A DNA stretch of 64,000 nucleotides from Botryotinia globosa (Eukaryota > Ascomycota > Leotiomycetes > Helotiales > Sclerotiniaceae): positions 868,001 through 932,000 of the forward strand of contig RCSZ01000015.1 of NCBI GenBank assembly GCA_014898425.1, given 5' to 3'. The position numbers and the translations under genes are program-made. Positions 23,275 to 35,337 of the stretch are shown here, in pieces. The notes under the pieces were generated by a model, which searched no databases, was not told the origin of the DNA, and was given only the letters and a program-made list of their open reading frames with translations. Positions within the stretch are counted from its first letter, which is position 1, and the number at the start of each line of letters is the position of its first letter.

Positions 23275-24269
23275 CTATGCCGGCGTTGGGGAGCAAACAA
23301 AAGTCGTAGTAGTAGTTGCCACATCTGCCGTTACGGTTGTCGTGAATACCACAGCAGGACCGACACCTCCAATAGGCTTCACACTCAAAGCACCACAACC
23401 TGCACAATCTACGCTGCTAGTAGCTGTGACTGTAGATGGAAAGAGGGTTTTTGTAGGCCCATGGGTAAACTGTTTAAATCGGCTTAGAGTAAGCGTGCAT
23501 GGAATGAGTGGACCTCCTTGTCTCTTGGTTGGGGGCAATTGAGGACCGCCTGGATTGTAGGATAGCGGCATTGCTCCTTCAGTGACAGTCACCGTCATCA
23601 AATCTGTGGCACAGCCTGTTTGGCATTTCGCACACGCGCCTGGAACCGTTACTGTTGGAGTTGCTACACAACATTCTGTAAAGAACGTCAGTATTGCCTA
23701 TCAGTAAAGGACGGTATGATAATGTGGGACGAATAGGTGAGTTTGTAAAGAAAAGCAAAAGAATCTTATAGAAAGAAGTACAAAAGTGTAGCCCGAGACC
23801 AGGAAACACAATCTAGGAATAAGAAGGATTTAGTGAACCGGTTTAGCTTACTATCACTAGGCGGCACTGTGATTGTAGTCGTTGATAAAAGAATACACAA
23901 TGGCACGGGACCACATGTAGCAGGATTGAAGGTCTTTGTTCCTGAGCAAGCTATGGTAATATTGATTAGCTGATACTACTTATTAATGGAAGAAGAATGG
24001 CGTACGGAAAGAGCTCTGAATGGTGGTAATTGAGCGAGTATAGCAAGAATGTGGAACTGTCTTAATCGTCGAGATTGTACTAATGTACGTGGTAGTTATC
24101 AAGCTTGGAGCACATGTTTCGGAACGATGGCGAAGGGCTTCAGGGATACAGTATACATTTTGTCTGAAATCAATGTAAGTATTTGTGAATTTCAAGACGG
24201 TTGAGAGAGCTCGAAAAGCACTTACATTGCAGTCAACAAAAGGATACCGAGAGTGCAAAGATGATACAT
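23275..24269 (-). CDS. Small secreted Cys- and Thr-rich protein, unknown function
   Basis: Four exons (24269-24226, 24163-24006, 23950-23852, 23675-23275) join in frame to 233 residues. The N-terminus MYHLCTLGILLLTA is a short hydrophobic signal peptide. The mature part has about 15 cysteines, including CVATPTVTVPGACAKCQTGC and DCAGCG, and Thr/Ser-Val runs such as TVTVTEG and TTTVTADVATTTTTF. Such Thr-Val repeats occur in fungal cell-wall or secreted glycoproteins and may be O-glycosylated. No GPI signal or CFEM spacing is visible. It is not a recognised family. It could be a secreted effector or wall-associated protein, but that is inference. Intron donors are GTAAGT, GTACGC and GTAAGC. Confidence 0.75.
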
Positions 24270-25068
24270 GATGAAAGTTTTGTTTGGGAATGTCTATTGT
24301 GTAGAAGTTATCTGAAAGTTATTGTTTTGATCGATTTGGAGAATCCATAATGTGGAGGAGTCTCCGAGGAGACAAGTCGTATATATATCAACAGCCAGCT
24401 GTTGAGCCTCGTTCCTTCCACGAATCATCCCTCGCTACCTCGCGGAATGGATCATCGCATTCACAAACTCAACGGGGAAACACACCTACGCAACAGGGAA
24501 GCAAACTTACGCACCAGGCTTGTCTTACCGAGCTAGATCGTCAGCTGAAAGGGCTTGTACGATCTCGTTATTTGTGTCATGAGAAATTGATATTGCTTAC
24601 GCGAATCAATTCTCGTATTCAAGTGTTTCGTGTAACATCAAGATCACTCCCCAAAGTGTCATCACGTTTGTTATACGGTTTGATACGAACGCCTTATGAA
24701 ATAACTAGATAGAAGCTCGAACCTGGATTTGGAGGCTCAGCCTGTTAAGCGTAAACTGTAACATTCAAAAGAGCAATATGTTCGCCATATTTGTGGATAA
24801 TATATTTTCTGATTTTGCTTGTTCTATATAATTCCTTCATATAAAGGAAGAACCGTTAGCTTACACGTTAATCATACATTGTCAGCCATTTCATTAGTTT
24901 TCAACGCCTTGTAATGTAAACGCCCTCGCTATGCTAAAATAAAAGGATTTGCCGAGGAATTCAATCCAAAATGTGTATCCTGCTCTTCAAAGCCCGCCTT
25001 ACCGGAATGCAGCCGGCACCCGAAATCATATCCCAGACGAAACAAATCCATGATAATCGTTAACTCAA
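24270..25068. other. Intergenic between secreted-protein gene and RPO41 3' end
   Basis: The first 100 bp upstream of the secreted-protein start is its likely promoter/5' UTR. An open stretch at 24350-24712 (+) lacks any recognisable domain and is not called. Confidence 0.5.
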
Positions 25069-28000
25069 TTAAGAGAAGAAGTATTGACTTTGCTTGAGAC
25101 GTGTCACATCGAAAGCTCCCTGCATTAAAATTAGTCGTCAGCCAGACTGAGCCAGTATTATAGTTTAGAATGTGTGCTTACCTTCTTAGGAATAGGGGGG
25201 AACTTCAATGGAAGCCAAACCAATTGGGGTGTTTGGTTTGGTCGAGACTTCGGCTTCATTGAGGTCTCAAATCCATCTTTGGGTGCGGTTTCTAATTCTG
25301 CCTCTTCTGAAACCTCTTCCGCTGCCTCCAATTCAATGTTCGGATCATCTTCAATAGCTTCCTCTAAAGCTTCGTCCGTGGCACCGGTATCCCAGCTGGA
25401 TACAGCATCGTGCTCTTTGGCTGACCTTGAGTTGACCATGTTTCCCAAACCCACGGTTTTAACATCTAATTCCGGATCTAACTCGGCCTCACCCGTCATA
25501 ACTTCGTATATACTAGCTGATGTAACCATGCCCTTCCCTTCTTTTACTTCTTCTGGGTTAGATGAATTAAGAAGGCGCAGCCTCTTTACCTCCCTCAATA
25601 AATCGCTGATTCTATCCCTTTCATTTGTCTTGAGGGATTTGCGATATTGAGAAATCTTAGTGAATGCTAGAGTTCCCGGCTTGACTTTCACAAGCTGCAT
25701 GTAATCCTTGTACCGAATAGCCATTTCTGCTGCCAAGCGTCCAATAACATTGTCACTATGAATCTCGATGAAGGCATCTCTCAAAAATGTGTTCATCGTA
25801 TCAGTATCAGCGGCGTGTGTCCAAAATGAATCGTGAACAGCCGCAAACGCTAATTTTGCTTCACTACATTTCACTGCTGAAAGAAGCATGTGAGTTGCAT
25901 CTAGAGAGTGGATGAAATTGGGAGGAAACGCTTGGAGTTGTTTACGACTGCTGACGGGATCCGATCGATGCGGTTCAGATAAGCTGAGAAGTTGAAGGTT
26001 TGTGCGCACTAGCCGTGATTTGTGAGTTCGATAGGGTTGGACAACTGGCAAGTTCAAAGGTGTCGTCCAAATCACACTAGATTTAAATTGAGAAATGTCA
26101 TCTAAACTCGATGCAGCTCGTTTAGATTTACGGTCTTCTTGCTCTGAGGCTTTTGCGACTATCCTCTCAATTTGCTCAGGTGTTAAACTATTTGAAATTC
26201 GGGACGCACAATCTCCAAGCCAGTACTGAATGTCGTGAGCCCCCTTGAACATAGTGGAAAGAGCGGTAAAGATCTTAGTGACTACGTAAGAAGCTAGAGT
26301 CCCTGCATTAACTTCTTCATTGTCAGGCAAATCTTTATGGGCTGCCACAAGTTGTTTTCGGACTTGTGCTTTAGCTCCAATGAAGGTGACTCCGTAGACA
26401 TTAGTCATAACAGTTTGTTTGACAACTTTACGGGTTATTTTCCCGTTCAAAACTCTGGCTTTGGGGTGTTCGGCAAGCAGATCTTTTGCGATACTCTCCT
26501 TCACGAGATCCGCGACTGCAGTATAGACATCCGCCGGGCGATCACCAGGTTCAAGGTTGACTTGCTGGGCACCCCATACGTCACCACCTAATGCTGCGTA
26601 ATGTTGGAGACCATTACAAGTACCATCTTGATGGACAGGTAAATATGAAACGAAACTAGCTGGGTCTCCAGATTCAAGCGCGTTCTTGAATTCCATACAT
26701 GCTGCTAAGCATTGCCACGGATCTTCGGCCTGTAGCCACCACCTTTTGCCTCCCAGTGGGTTTGTTGCCGAGTCGTAAATTTCGTCTATATTTTTGCTTG
26801 CGAATTCTTCTCTCTCTTGAAGACTCGCTTTATCGAACCCGTATACGTTGGCGAGGTGAACCTTGAGCCACTTTAAACCAGAAGTACCAAGTTCCTTCCC
26901 AGTCCCAAACATCATAAGCCCTCGACAATGATCTGCTCCCATGTGGTTAAGGTAGGGAGGGATTGGGTATGCTCTTCCACGGAAATCCACGTTATGTGGG
27001 AAGTAGAAGGTTTTATCGCGTAGAGCTCTAGCGATTTCTAGTTGGAAATTTTGGAAACAACGTTGAGAATGGAAACTCGACTTAGAGTTTTCTACTTTCT
27101 TGACTGCAGTGACCCATCTTCGGCGTTCGAGTGGGTCGGAAGAGGTCTCGGGCTCGGGCGGGTAATCGAGTTTTGGCTTGTCCGGAGCAAGGTTTGCAAT
27201 TGCGTCACCGGAATTCCATGCCTCTAGCATAATATCAAAAACTGGCTGGTTGATTCTCCAAGATTGTTCTCCCAGTATGTTGAGGCCTCTGAAAACCGTT
27301 GATAAATTTCCCCGATCAATAGCAGCATCCGCATAATTCCTTTGATCTGCATCTCCATTCTTAACGCGCATGACCCTTCCGGGATGCTTAAGAAAGCCAC
27401 CAGAACTAAAACCAGTCCATGGCTCGGGCTTTACAAGCATGGGAAGATGTTTTGCAAGAAGGCTGTGAACAGGCTCGCGCTTGAGCTGATCAACAATGAC
27501 TTTATTGGCGTTGATCACACCGAGCTTTCTACCCATTCTGTATTGCTGGGCATGAGAAAAGGCAGGTTGCAATTGAGTAACAGTCTCGTTGGTTTCAGGG
27601 TGTATCATTGTAACTGGAACTTTTGCAACCTTCAGTAAAGATTCCAATAAGAAAGATCCAACTTTGGCTTTAATTCCAACAGACCACTCATGCGCACGAA
27701 TTTGCGAAGAAACAAAAGCATCAGGCGAAAAACTTGGAGAGTCGTCGTTATCAATCGATTCTTCACTGGCACCGTGTGCTCTCGCTTTGAGAGTTCGAAG
27801 CATTCGAACTCTGTCGGCTACGCTGTGGGACCACGAGGGCTTCGCCATGTTTTTCTGTATGGTTTCGAAAATGCTCTCATCTTCTACACTTTTAGCGATT
27901 TGCAAGATAGAAAATGATAGTGTAAGTCCTTTGTCAATTCCAGAAGACGACAACGCGTGCATATGAGCGATAATTGTTAGCGCTGCGAGCTTCTCAGCTG

Positions 28001-29333
28001 GGAGGTAGCGTAAAAAGGGCCCGTATTCGCATCTACTTATATCTGCTGCGCTTCGTTGCTGCTTCATTTCTGCTTCATCGATGGCTTTTAATTCTTCTTT
28101 CAGAGCATCTGTCAAAGCGACGTGCCATTTCCACATCCTCGCTCCTAGTGATCTCGATTGTAGTGAGGTATTTAATCCTAATTTTGACAGATTGATGCTC
28201 TCATCCTTCCAACGATCTATGGCAGCCTGTACAGCATCTTCTTCTAATTGTGCCTGGATAGCCCTCTGCTGTTCCTCACTCATTTTTGACATGTCATATC
28301 CTGCAGATGGTAAAGAAGAAAAAAGCGACAAGGTTTTTCTCAATGACTTAAGTCCGAGACCCTTTTGATCGGTTTGGCGAACTTGCGGAACTGATGTGCC
28401 TGTTTTTTCGACATATTGTAGAACTCCGTCGGAAGGATCTACTGCTCTGGGCGTCTCAGAGACAAAGATATCTTGAAGATCTCCAAGTCCCTCCGCTAGA
28501 TTGTATGTGGGGCAAATATGGTTGATGATGTCCAGTTCGTGGGGTAGCAAAACATTACATGCTAGAACCTCCAAACCAGCTTCTCCTTGGACCATATCCA
28601 TATACCTGGATACCAGTCTATCACGTCGTTGACCTGGAGGCGATTGAAGTGAAGCCTTCAGCATATATGCTACAGTCAAGGCATCTTGTGGAAGGTTCTT
28701 GTTTCGTACTTCAAGTTCGAACCACTTGTGCAGAAACTGTGTCGCTTGCTCCGAGGGTTTCATCGTAACCTCGTGGACTGCAGCACGTAAGAATTGGTTT
28801 TGTAATTGTAGTAGTGTCTCTCTGTCGACTTCTTCCATTTGTGCTAGGCGTTTGAAAATCACACTCGCACGCTCTATTCTTCCAACTTGAAGGCAAGCAA
28901 TGAGTAATGCTATAATTTCATCACTAGTACCGCCGATCGCATCACTACCTCCACGCCGATGTCTTATGGGAGCTCCCGCGCTATCGTCCGGAATTATGAT
29001 TGCCGACTGAAGTTTGGGTATACTGAATGGCAATGATGCATAATTGTGCGATGATGAATTATGTAACCCTTCGAATGGAACGTCTTCGAACGGCTGGTTT
29101 ATGGCCGTTGCTAATGACCGCGATGAAGGTTTTGTGGCATTGTCTCTCAAGTTTCGTCTTCTCCGCAAACCAGTCGCATGATGCCCTGAGTCGACATTGA
29201 TATTTCGGCATGCCACAACTTGATTCGAATGGATAGTTGGATATAGAAAAGGAAGATATGCTTGTTGTTGACGTTTAAGTCTATCAGCAATTGGGTTGCC
29301 ACGAGCTTTTCGCCCTGCAGCTCGGACAAGCAT
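25069..29333 (-). CDS. rpo41: Mitochondrial DNA-directed RNA polymerase RPO41
   Basis: Exon 29333-25182 plus a short last exon 25119-25069 give 1400 residues. The last exon (GAFDVTRLKQSQYFFS) restores the conserved C-terminus, which ends in Phe-Phe-Ser. The N-terminus is Arg-rich and lacks acidic residues at first (MLVRAAGRKARGNPIADRL), as in mitochondrial presequences. A PPR-like N-terminal extension precedes the T7-type polymerase domain. Catalytic motifs are present: motif A HQDGTCNGLQHYAALG with Asp903, motif B RKVVKQTVMTNVYGVTF, and motif C AVHDSFWTH with Asp1168. It transcribes mitochondrial DNA in the matrix with the factor MTF1. The C-terminal segment at about 1270-1370 contains an acidic low-complexity insert (DPNIELEAAEEVSEEAELE). 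The gene sits head to head with ATP25. Confidence 0.96.
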
Positions 29334-30084
29334 TTTTGATAGATGGAGAGGATAAACTCGAAAGAGGGGAAACAGAGTTATATCTAAGAAAAAGATTATA
29401 CAGAAAAAAGAGTGGTATGAAAAAAACTATCTTTAAGATTCGAAGGACAAAACTAATGTGCTCATAATCAGCACAATTCACAAAATAGTAAATGTACAAT
29501 GCTTTTGAGATCTAGAGGTCGATGTGTGAACGAAGGATGGATAGGTCAGAATTTGAAGGCAAAATTGAACTTTTTTTTCTTCTTCGGTTTGGACCTGGTA
29601 TGTACCGATTAGACAAGCAGAAACTGTTACAGCCGGAGTTTAGCCGTCCGCAAGCCGATCAGCCTTGTTGTATTTGAGCCAATTATAGACGCCTTACAGA
29701 CTGATAAGAGCTCTACTTCATCAGCCTTGCATCTACCACCACGTGACTAACCTTACACTCTGGTCTGCTCTACATTCTTTCGACATTGTAAGATTACATT
29801 AGGTAGGTACTACTGTTAGGTATTATTTTGGCAATGTATCAGAATTTGAAAGAAATCGATAAATTCTCAGCTATTCCTTCATGACTTGGTAATATACCTA
29901 CCTAGGTATTTTACACAAGGTACCAGTACCTACTCGGGGGAATTACAAACGGTAGCCCCGCGAGATCTCACCGGATGCACGTTCGCTAAAATCTTCCCCA
30001 GAAAAAATGCCTAACCTAGGCAATTGGAAACCACAATCCTTCATGCTATAGTTGAATGTTTACAAACATCACCAATTGTTCAGT
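29334..30084. promoter_or_regulatory. Shared divergent promoter, RPO41 and ATP25
   Basis: About 750 bp separates the two starts. It holds an ACCTAGGT palindrome (29900-29907) flanked by TACCTA repeats, and no ORF. Both flanking genes act in mitochondrial gene expression, so co-regulation is plausible but unproven. Confidence 0.5.
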
Positions 30085-32619
30085 ATGGTTGTTAGTAAAG
30101 CCATCAGAGCTACTGGATGCGCATCATGTCGCTTATCATTGTTACGATATGTGGTGTCGCCCCCAATTCGAATTATGCCAGCATCTGGGAATCTTCAGGC
30201 GAATAAGCTTCCGAGGCAACAAATTCGATTTCTATCACAATCACGATTGGTCGAACAGGATGACACTTTCAAGCATGGGGAGGTTTTGGAAGACCGGGAA
30301 ATTCTAGATGGGGATAAGGCAGATAGAGAGGAGGTCAAGAATGAAAATCTCCAAGAGCAGGATATTCTGGAAGATCGAGACCTTTTGGATGAGAACCAGG
30401 CAATGGGGGAAGAGGCCGAGAATTCGATTTCTGCTGTGCCATGGTATTTACAAGCTGAAGCACCTCAAAAAACGCCTCAAACCCTTTCTGAACGTCAAAG
30501 AATTCCAGATCTACCAGAATTGCCACCTCCGATACTCGAACCTATGCTACAAGAGATCTCGGTCGACTTAGGCCTCGACAATCTTACAATATTAGATTTA
30601 CGAAAGCTTGACCCTCCACCTGCACTAGGAGCTAATCTGATAATGCTTATTGGAACTGCACGAAGTGAAAAGCATTTACATGTCTCTGCGGATCGATTGT
30701 GTCGGTGGTTGAGAAGTACATATAAATTACGGCCAAGCGCAGATGGACTATTGGGAAGAAATGAATTGAAATTAAAGTTGAGACGCAAATCACGGAGAGC
30801 TAAGCTTCTAGGCAGTGTGGGTGATGAGAGTGGCGATGATGGCATAAGAACGGGTTGGGTTTGCGTTGATATAGGTGTGGTTGAGAGCCCAGATATGCAT
30901 GAAAATGCTACACCCGAAGGTGATGGCTTTGTGGGCTTTGGAAGGAGGACTGATGGTGTCAGAATTGTCGTTCAAATGCTTACCGAAGAGAAGAGAGAAG
31001 AGATCGATCTAGAAAAGTTATGGGGTGGAATTTTGCGAAGGTCTGGTCAGTCGGAAGTCGAAGTTGAAGAGGTAGTTGAAGATGGGGAGGTCGGAGAAGC
31101 AACATCTGCATCGATTTCTCAACCTTTACAACATACTACAGCACCAACCGTTAAACCTCGAGGTTTTCAAATCCCTCAGACTCGACAATTTCATACTTCG
31201 GTAGAAAGAAAATCTGACAATCCAAGGGACCAACACCCAGACGGTATCTTATCCTCACCACAACAAGACGGACCAATTGAAAACAAAAGACTAACAGAAC
31301 TTCAGCAATCAGTACTTTCCGACTTCTCCCTTGGTGAATTCGAAAGGGCGAAAAACAGTGTTTTGGAATACTGTGCTAACAACGTAGAGTTGGATTGGCA
31401 AAGTTTCTTGTTGCACCACTTGCGGATGTATCTTGAGAATGTCTCAGAGGAACAGGCAATGTTTGATTTGGGCAAAGGATATACTCCTGGGGATACATCC
31501 TTCCTCAAGTGTTTTAAAGATGCTGTGGCTGGTGTCGAAGACCCCCACCACTCCGCACCATTCAGGTGGGATTATGTCTTTTGGCTTTTCCATTATGCTC
31601 GAGATATTGGACACCCTTGGTTTCATACCTTGAATTTAATAAACTTGTTCAGAAGATTTGAAAGAAAGAAAAATGACGATAGTGATATATCTGATGATTA
31701 TTACCACAGAATCATACGTACCATACTTGAACCTGTCCATGGCCCTTCAGACACGAACTCTGCTCCTTCACGCCTTAATGCCCGGCTCGCATTAAAGGTC
31801 ATTCAAACAATGTACAGACGCGGTCACAAGATTTTTACGGAAGAAATGTTCGTGACTTTACAAGAAGCCACAGAACGTATTCCAGACCTTGACATCACAA
31901 CTTTTCAACCAGAAGCGACTGTTAATGATTCATTCGGAATGCCCACAAAGGCAATGTCGCCAATTCAACGTCGCATCCACACTCTAATGATGAACCTCGA
32001 GTCACCTCCCTTTTCAGATGAATCTAGAATGCGACTGATGCAACTATATGCACGAAATGAACAGTGGGTAGCCTTTTGGGATATTTGGAGATTGCCCCTT
32101 CGTCAATCCAAATCACAATCAGCCGATATGTATGCATACGTGTTTCAGAGAGTAGCAGAGACAGGGCATCAGAAACTCTGTATAAAAGTATTACACACTT
32201 GGATTGAGGACCTAGACCGTGAAGAACACTCTGTGAAACTAGAAGGTGATGTCGCAGAAGCTGTTAAAGCGTGTTTGATGGTTGCGGAGAAGGGCATCGA
32301 GCAAGAAGCAATTGCGAATCCTGAGAAAACCGGGCAATGGCATTCTTTATGGCGCAAATGCCATGGGGGAGATGAAGAGTGGAAGAAAATTGTTGATATC
32401 ATGGTTGCTGACTTTGAGCAAGGCCTTGGCCAGATTGATGGCGTTGAATTGAATGAGAATGATGCTATGGTTACTGATCAAGAATCTAACAAGATCTATG
32501 ATGATAAGTATCAAAAGGATCCAGTCACGTCTAAGGAAACCCCATTAGGGCAAGAGTCTTCTCCCATGACCTTCGAGCAAGAAATTGGTCAACGCGACGA
32601 TGCAAATACCCGTGGATGA
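30085..32619 (+). CDS. atp25: ATP25, mitochondrial ATP9-mRNA stability / ATPase assembly factor
   Basis: Single exon of 844 residues from the ATG at 30085 (MVVSKAIRATGCASC); the open frame upstream has only a TTG. The N-terminus is a basic presequence. Residues about 130-310 form an RsfS/DUF143-like domain (LTILDLRKLDPPPALGANL, HLHVSADRLCRWLRSTYKL, GWVCVDIGVV), here split by a charged insert. The C-terminal half is the helical ATP25 mRNA-stability region. In yeast the protein is cleaved in mitochondria: the C-terminal part stabilises OLI1/ATP9 mRNA and the N-terminal part aids Atp9 ring assembly. The same layout here supports that role, although ATP9 location (nuclear or mitochondrial) in this organism is not shown. 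Confidence 0.93.
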   Translation: MVVSKAIRATGCASCRLSLLRYVVSPPIRIMPASGNLQANKLPRQQIRFLSQSRLVEQDDTFKHGEVLEDREILDGDKADREEVKNENLQEQDILEDRDLLDENQAMGEEAENSISAVPWYLQAEAPQKTPQTLSERQRIPDLPELPPPILEPMLQEISVDLGLDNLTILDLRKLDPPPALGANLIMLIGTARSEKHLHVSADRLCRWLRSTYKLRPSADGLLGRNELKLKLRRKSRRAKLLGSVGDESGDDGIRTGWVCVDIGVVESPDMHENATPEGDGFVGFGRRTDGVRIVVQMLTEEKREEIDLEKLWGGILRRSGQSEVEVEEVVEDGEVGEATSASISQPLQHTTAPTVKPRGFQIPQTRQFHTSVERKSDNPRDQHPDGILSSPQQDGPIENKRLTELQQSVLSDFSLGEFERAKNSVLEYCANNVELDWQSFLLHHLRMYLENVSEEQAMFDLGKGYTPGDTSFLKCFKDAVAGVEDPHHSAPFRWDYVFWLFHYARDIGHPWFHTLNLINLFRRFERKKNDDSDISDDYYHRIIRTILEPVHGPSDTNSAPSRLNARLALKVIQTMYRRGHKIFTEEMFVTLQEATERIPDLDITTFQPEATVNDSFGMPTKAMSPIQRRIHTLMMNLESPPFSDESRMRLMQLYARNEQWVAFWDIWRLPLRQSKSQSADMYAYVFQRVAETGHQKLCIKVLHTWIEDLDREEHSVKLEGDVAEAVKACLMVAEKGIEQEAIANPEKTGQWHSLWRKCHGGDEEWKKIVDIMVADFEQGLGQIDGVELNENDAMVTDQESNKIYDDKYQKDPVTSKETPLGQESSPMTFEQEIGQRDDANTRG

Positions 32620-33299
32620 TACGATATGTATGGATTCGGCAGAGGAGACAATGAAAGAGTAAAGTATTGACGACATGAATGATAATGTATTTGAATGAAA
32701 TCGGCGACAGCTTGGGCATTGAAGCCTCCTTCAGGGAGCAACAGCCGGGCCACCTTGTATATTTGCAAATTGCTGCCTCTTAATGAACATAAATATCTTA
32801 CCACATTTCTTGTGCTTTCTGACTTGACGTTTCCAATTTTCCCAAAGAATAAAATACAGAACATTAATAACATTAGAGCTGGTTATTTGGGTTCGGTTAA
32901 TATTGTTACTTTCCTTTTCGTCTACTCTACAGAGTACAGTAGGAAAGCGAAAGCTCACCGGGAGTTAGAGAAAATATGAAAACCTCCAGCTTGGAAAGTT
33001 CACTGCCCAGCCCTGGAGTTATCAACATACCGGTGTGGCTGTGAAGCGGGAAGAACCCCTGGAGCTACAGTAGCCGCTCGGACATCAACCATGATTGGTT
33101 GATCTACCAGTCCCCACGGCAACAATTGACACAAGCCAACCACATCGAGTGAATCGTCACTTCATCACAAGACTCACCGATTCAACGTCTCGTTTGATAA
33201 GAATAAAAACCTACATGTTGTATAAAATAACACAACTCCTCTCATCCATCCTTTCTCGTATACATTGTTTTATCATTCTCTCCTAATCCTATATTCAAA
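32620..33299. other. Intergenic between ATP25 and S1/P1 nuclease
   Basis: No gene seen. The last 100 bp carries the nuclease promoter with a TATA box. Confidence 0.55.
33221..33228 (+). promoter_or_regulatory. TATA box of the nuclease gene
   Basis: TATAAAAT lies 79 bp upstream of the ATG, a usual distance in filamentous fungi, and is followed by a pyrimidine-rich stretch. Confidence 0.5.
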
Positions 33300-34858
33300 A
33301 TGAAACTGAATCCCTCCATCTTTTTGTGTCTGAGTCCTCTTCTTCCATCAACATATGCATGGGGAACATTAGGTCACCAAACCGTAGCGTACGTAGCTAC
33401 GAATTTCGTGGCGGATGAAACTAGAGATTATTTCCAAACACTGCTGAAAAATACAACCGGGAGTTATTTGGCAGGAGTAGCGACGGTAAGGATGTTGGGA
33501 GAGATCTTTTTGATCGGGATTGTTGTCTTTTATGTATTCCGATCAAATGAAGTTGTCTGAAGGAATTTGGCTGTTTGTTAAGATCATGTGCTAATCTTTT
33601 GGGGGTGTAGTGGGCTGATAGCTTTAGGTAATCTCTCTGGGAATCTAATGATTCCTCTTGTACTGATTTGGTTTTAGATATACCAAGGCGGGAAAGCATA
33701 CAGGCGCTTGGCATTTTATTGATGCGATGGATGATGTACCTAGGTGTTAGTATTCTCTTTCCTTTTGGAAAGTCTTGGGGGTACAGAATTAGTGACAACG
33801 AGAGCCTTTGGAATGACGGAGGCATGCTGATGCTGAGGTGTTATCTAGCTTGTGGAGTTAAGTATGCTAGGGATTGTGGGGAGGAAGGGTGTGTGGTTGG
33901 AGCCATTTTGAATTTTGTGAGTAAAACTTTCTGAAGTTTCTGATGGGGCGTGATAGGTATTGATGGTCTTGTTTCATGTGTTTCCGTGATTATACGTCGA
34001 GAAAACGCGACTCTCGTGACAATCATTGTACACTATAAGTGCTTGACTTTGGCTAGGTATGAGGAAGCTTTGAAGATATTCAAGGATACAAAGATCAACA
34101 GCAGCAACGACATATAATCATATTTGTGCTCGAGAAATTAAGATGAAAGTCAAGCTAATCGAAACCTTAGACGAACCAATTGCTTGACCCAAATGCTGTG
34201 AGGTATGACAAGTATGTTGCTGCAAAGGTATGGAAGATTCACCTGTCCCTAAGCATTACTAATATTTATACAATAGTTCATCGTCCACGTAAGTTTTCAC
34301 TTCGGAGTTCTTTTGGGTTAACTTACCAATTAATCAGTTTGTCGGAGACATTCACCAACCTCTTCATGCTGAGAATATCGATGTAGGAGGAAACACTATC
34401 GCTGTCAATTGGACTGGCAAAGATACCAATCTTCATCACGTTTGGGATTCAGCCATACCCGAAAAACTTGTTGGAGGTTATTCGATGAGTGATGCTCATG
34501 ACTGGGCAGACGTGCTGACCTCCGCTATTAATACTGGCGTGTATCAAGACCAAGCAAAATCATGGCTCGAGGGTATGGATATAAGTGATCCATTGACAAC
34601 AGCCCTGGGTTGGGCTAGAGATTCAAATGCTTTTATCTGTACAACGGTCATGCCAGATGGAGCAGATGCGTTGCAGGGCAAGGAGCTAAGCGATGAGTAT
34701 TATGATACGTCTGTGCCAGTTATTCAACTGCAAGTTGCAAGGGCGGGCTATAGGTTAGTATTCCCAATTACTAATTTGGAAAACACAATTCTAATTATAC
34801 TAAAAGGTTAGCGGCTTGGTTAGACATGATTGTTAGTGGTTTTAAGACAGAGTTGTAG
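33300..34858 (+). CDS. Secreted S1/P1-type zinc nuclease
   Basis: Eight exons keep frame: 33300-33485, 33611-33627, 33678-33743, 33838-33916, 34171-34227, 34277-34288, 34338-34753 and 34807-34858; total 294 residues. A signal peptide (1-20) precedes Trp21, which as the mature N-terminal Trp is a zinc ligand in this family. Other ligand motifs are WGTLGHQTVA, WADSFRYT, WHFIDA, HFVGDIHQPLH and LHHVWDS. S1/P1 nucleases bind three zinc ions and degrade single-stranded RNA and DNA, releasing 5'-nucleotides, outside the cell; a role in nutrient scavenging is usual. The 17-nt and 12-nt exons are well supported by protein motifs. The weakest junction is the GTGTTA donor at 33744 with the acceptor at 33837; an acceptor at 33848 would change frame. 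The gene ends 370 bp before the AT-rich element. Confidence 0.82.
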
Positions 34859-35226
34859 TAGCCTCGCTTATGTCTCGGACTTTGAAGACAATATGGGAAC
34901 TTTCAGAGGGACTAGATTGTGAAATTGTTTATGTAATTGAAACGAATCACTGCGATATACCAAAGCAAAGAGTGAAAGATCTTGAAATTAGTAGGGGCTA
35001 GCTATGCGTCAAATATTAAGTCTTCTACCTGATAAAAACAATTCACTAATGTGTTGAAGAAATGAATTATTGAAATGGTAGCCACATGGTAAATCTTAAC
35101 CAAATGACTTGAAACGATCCTAAATTTTGATTCCATCATGCATCAAAGTTAACGATGGAAGTCAGTGAATGAGATTAAGCTGGAGACTAAGGAATCTACC
35201 CACATTAAACCAGCCCTAAATCCAAC
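34859..35226. other. Nuclease 3' flank
   Basis: A/T-rich 3' flank with no ORF, ending at the target site of the outer transposable element. Confidence 0.55.
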
Positions 35227-35329
35227 TTAGGGCCTGTTCGAATCGATTTTTTCAGGTGATGTTGATTACAAATATAATCTAAATAAATGTTTATTGAATA
35301 CAAATATAGTTTAATAATTTATATTGATA

Positions 35330-35337
35330 ATAAAATT
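35330..35337. repeat. Left 8-bp target-site duplication ATAAAATT
   Basis: Identical to 36759-36766 and directly abuts the first base of the inner element. Confidence 0.75.

Noticed and set aside
33917..34170. Decay of the S1/P1 nuclease gene
   Set aside because: The 254-bp gap first looked like damage, but a GTGAGT donor and CTTAG acceptor rejoin CVVGAILNF to TNQLLDPNA in frame, so an intron explains it.
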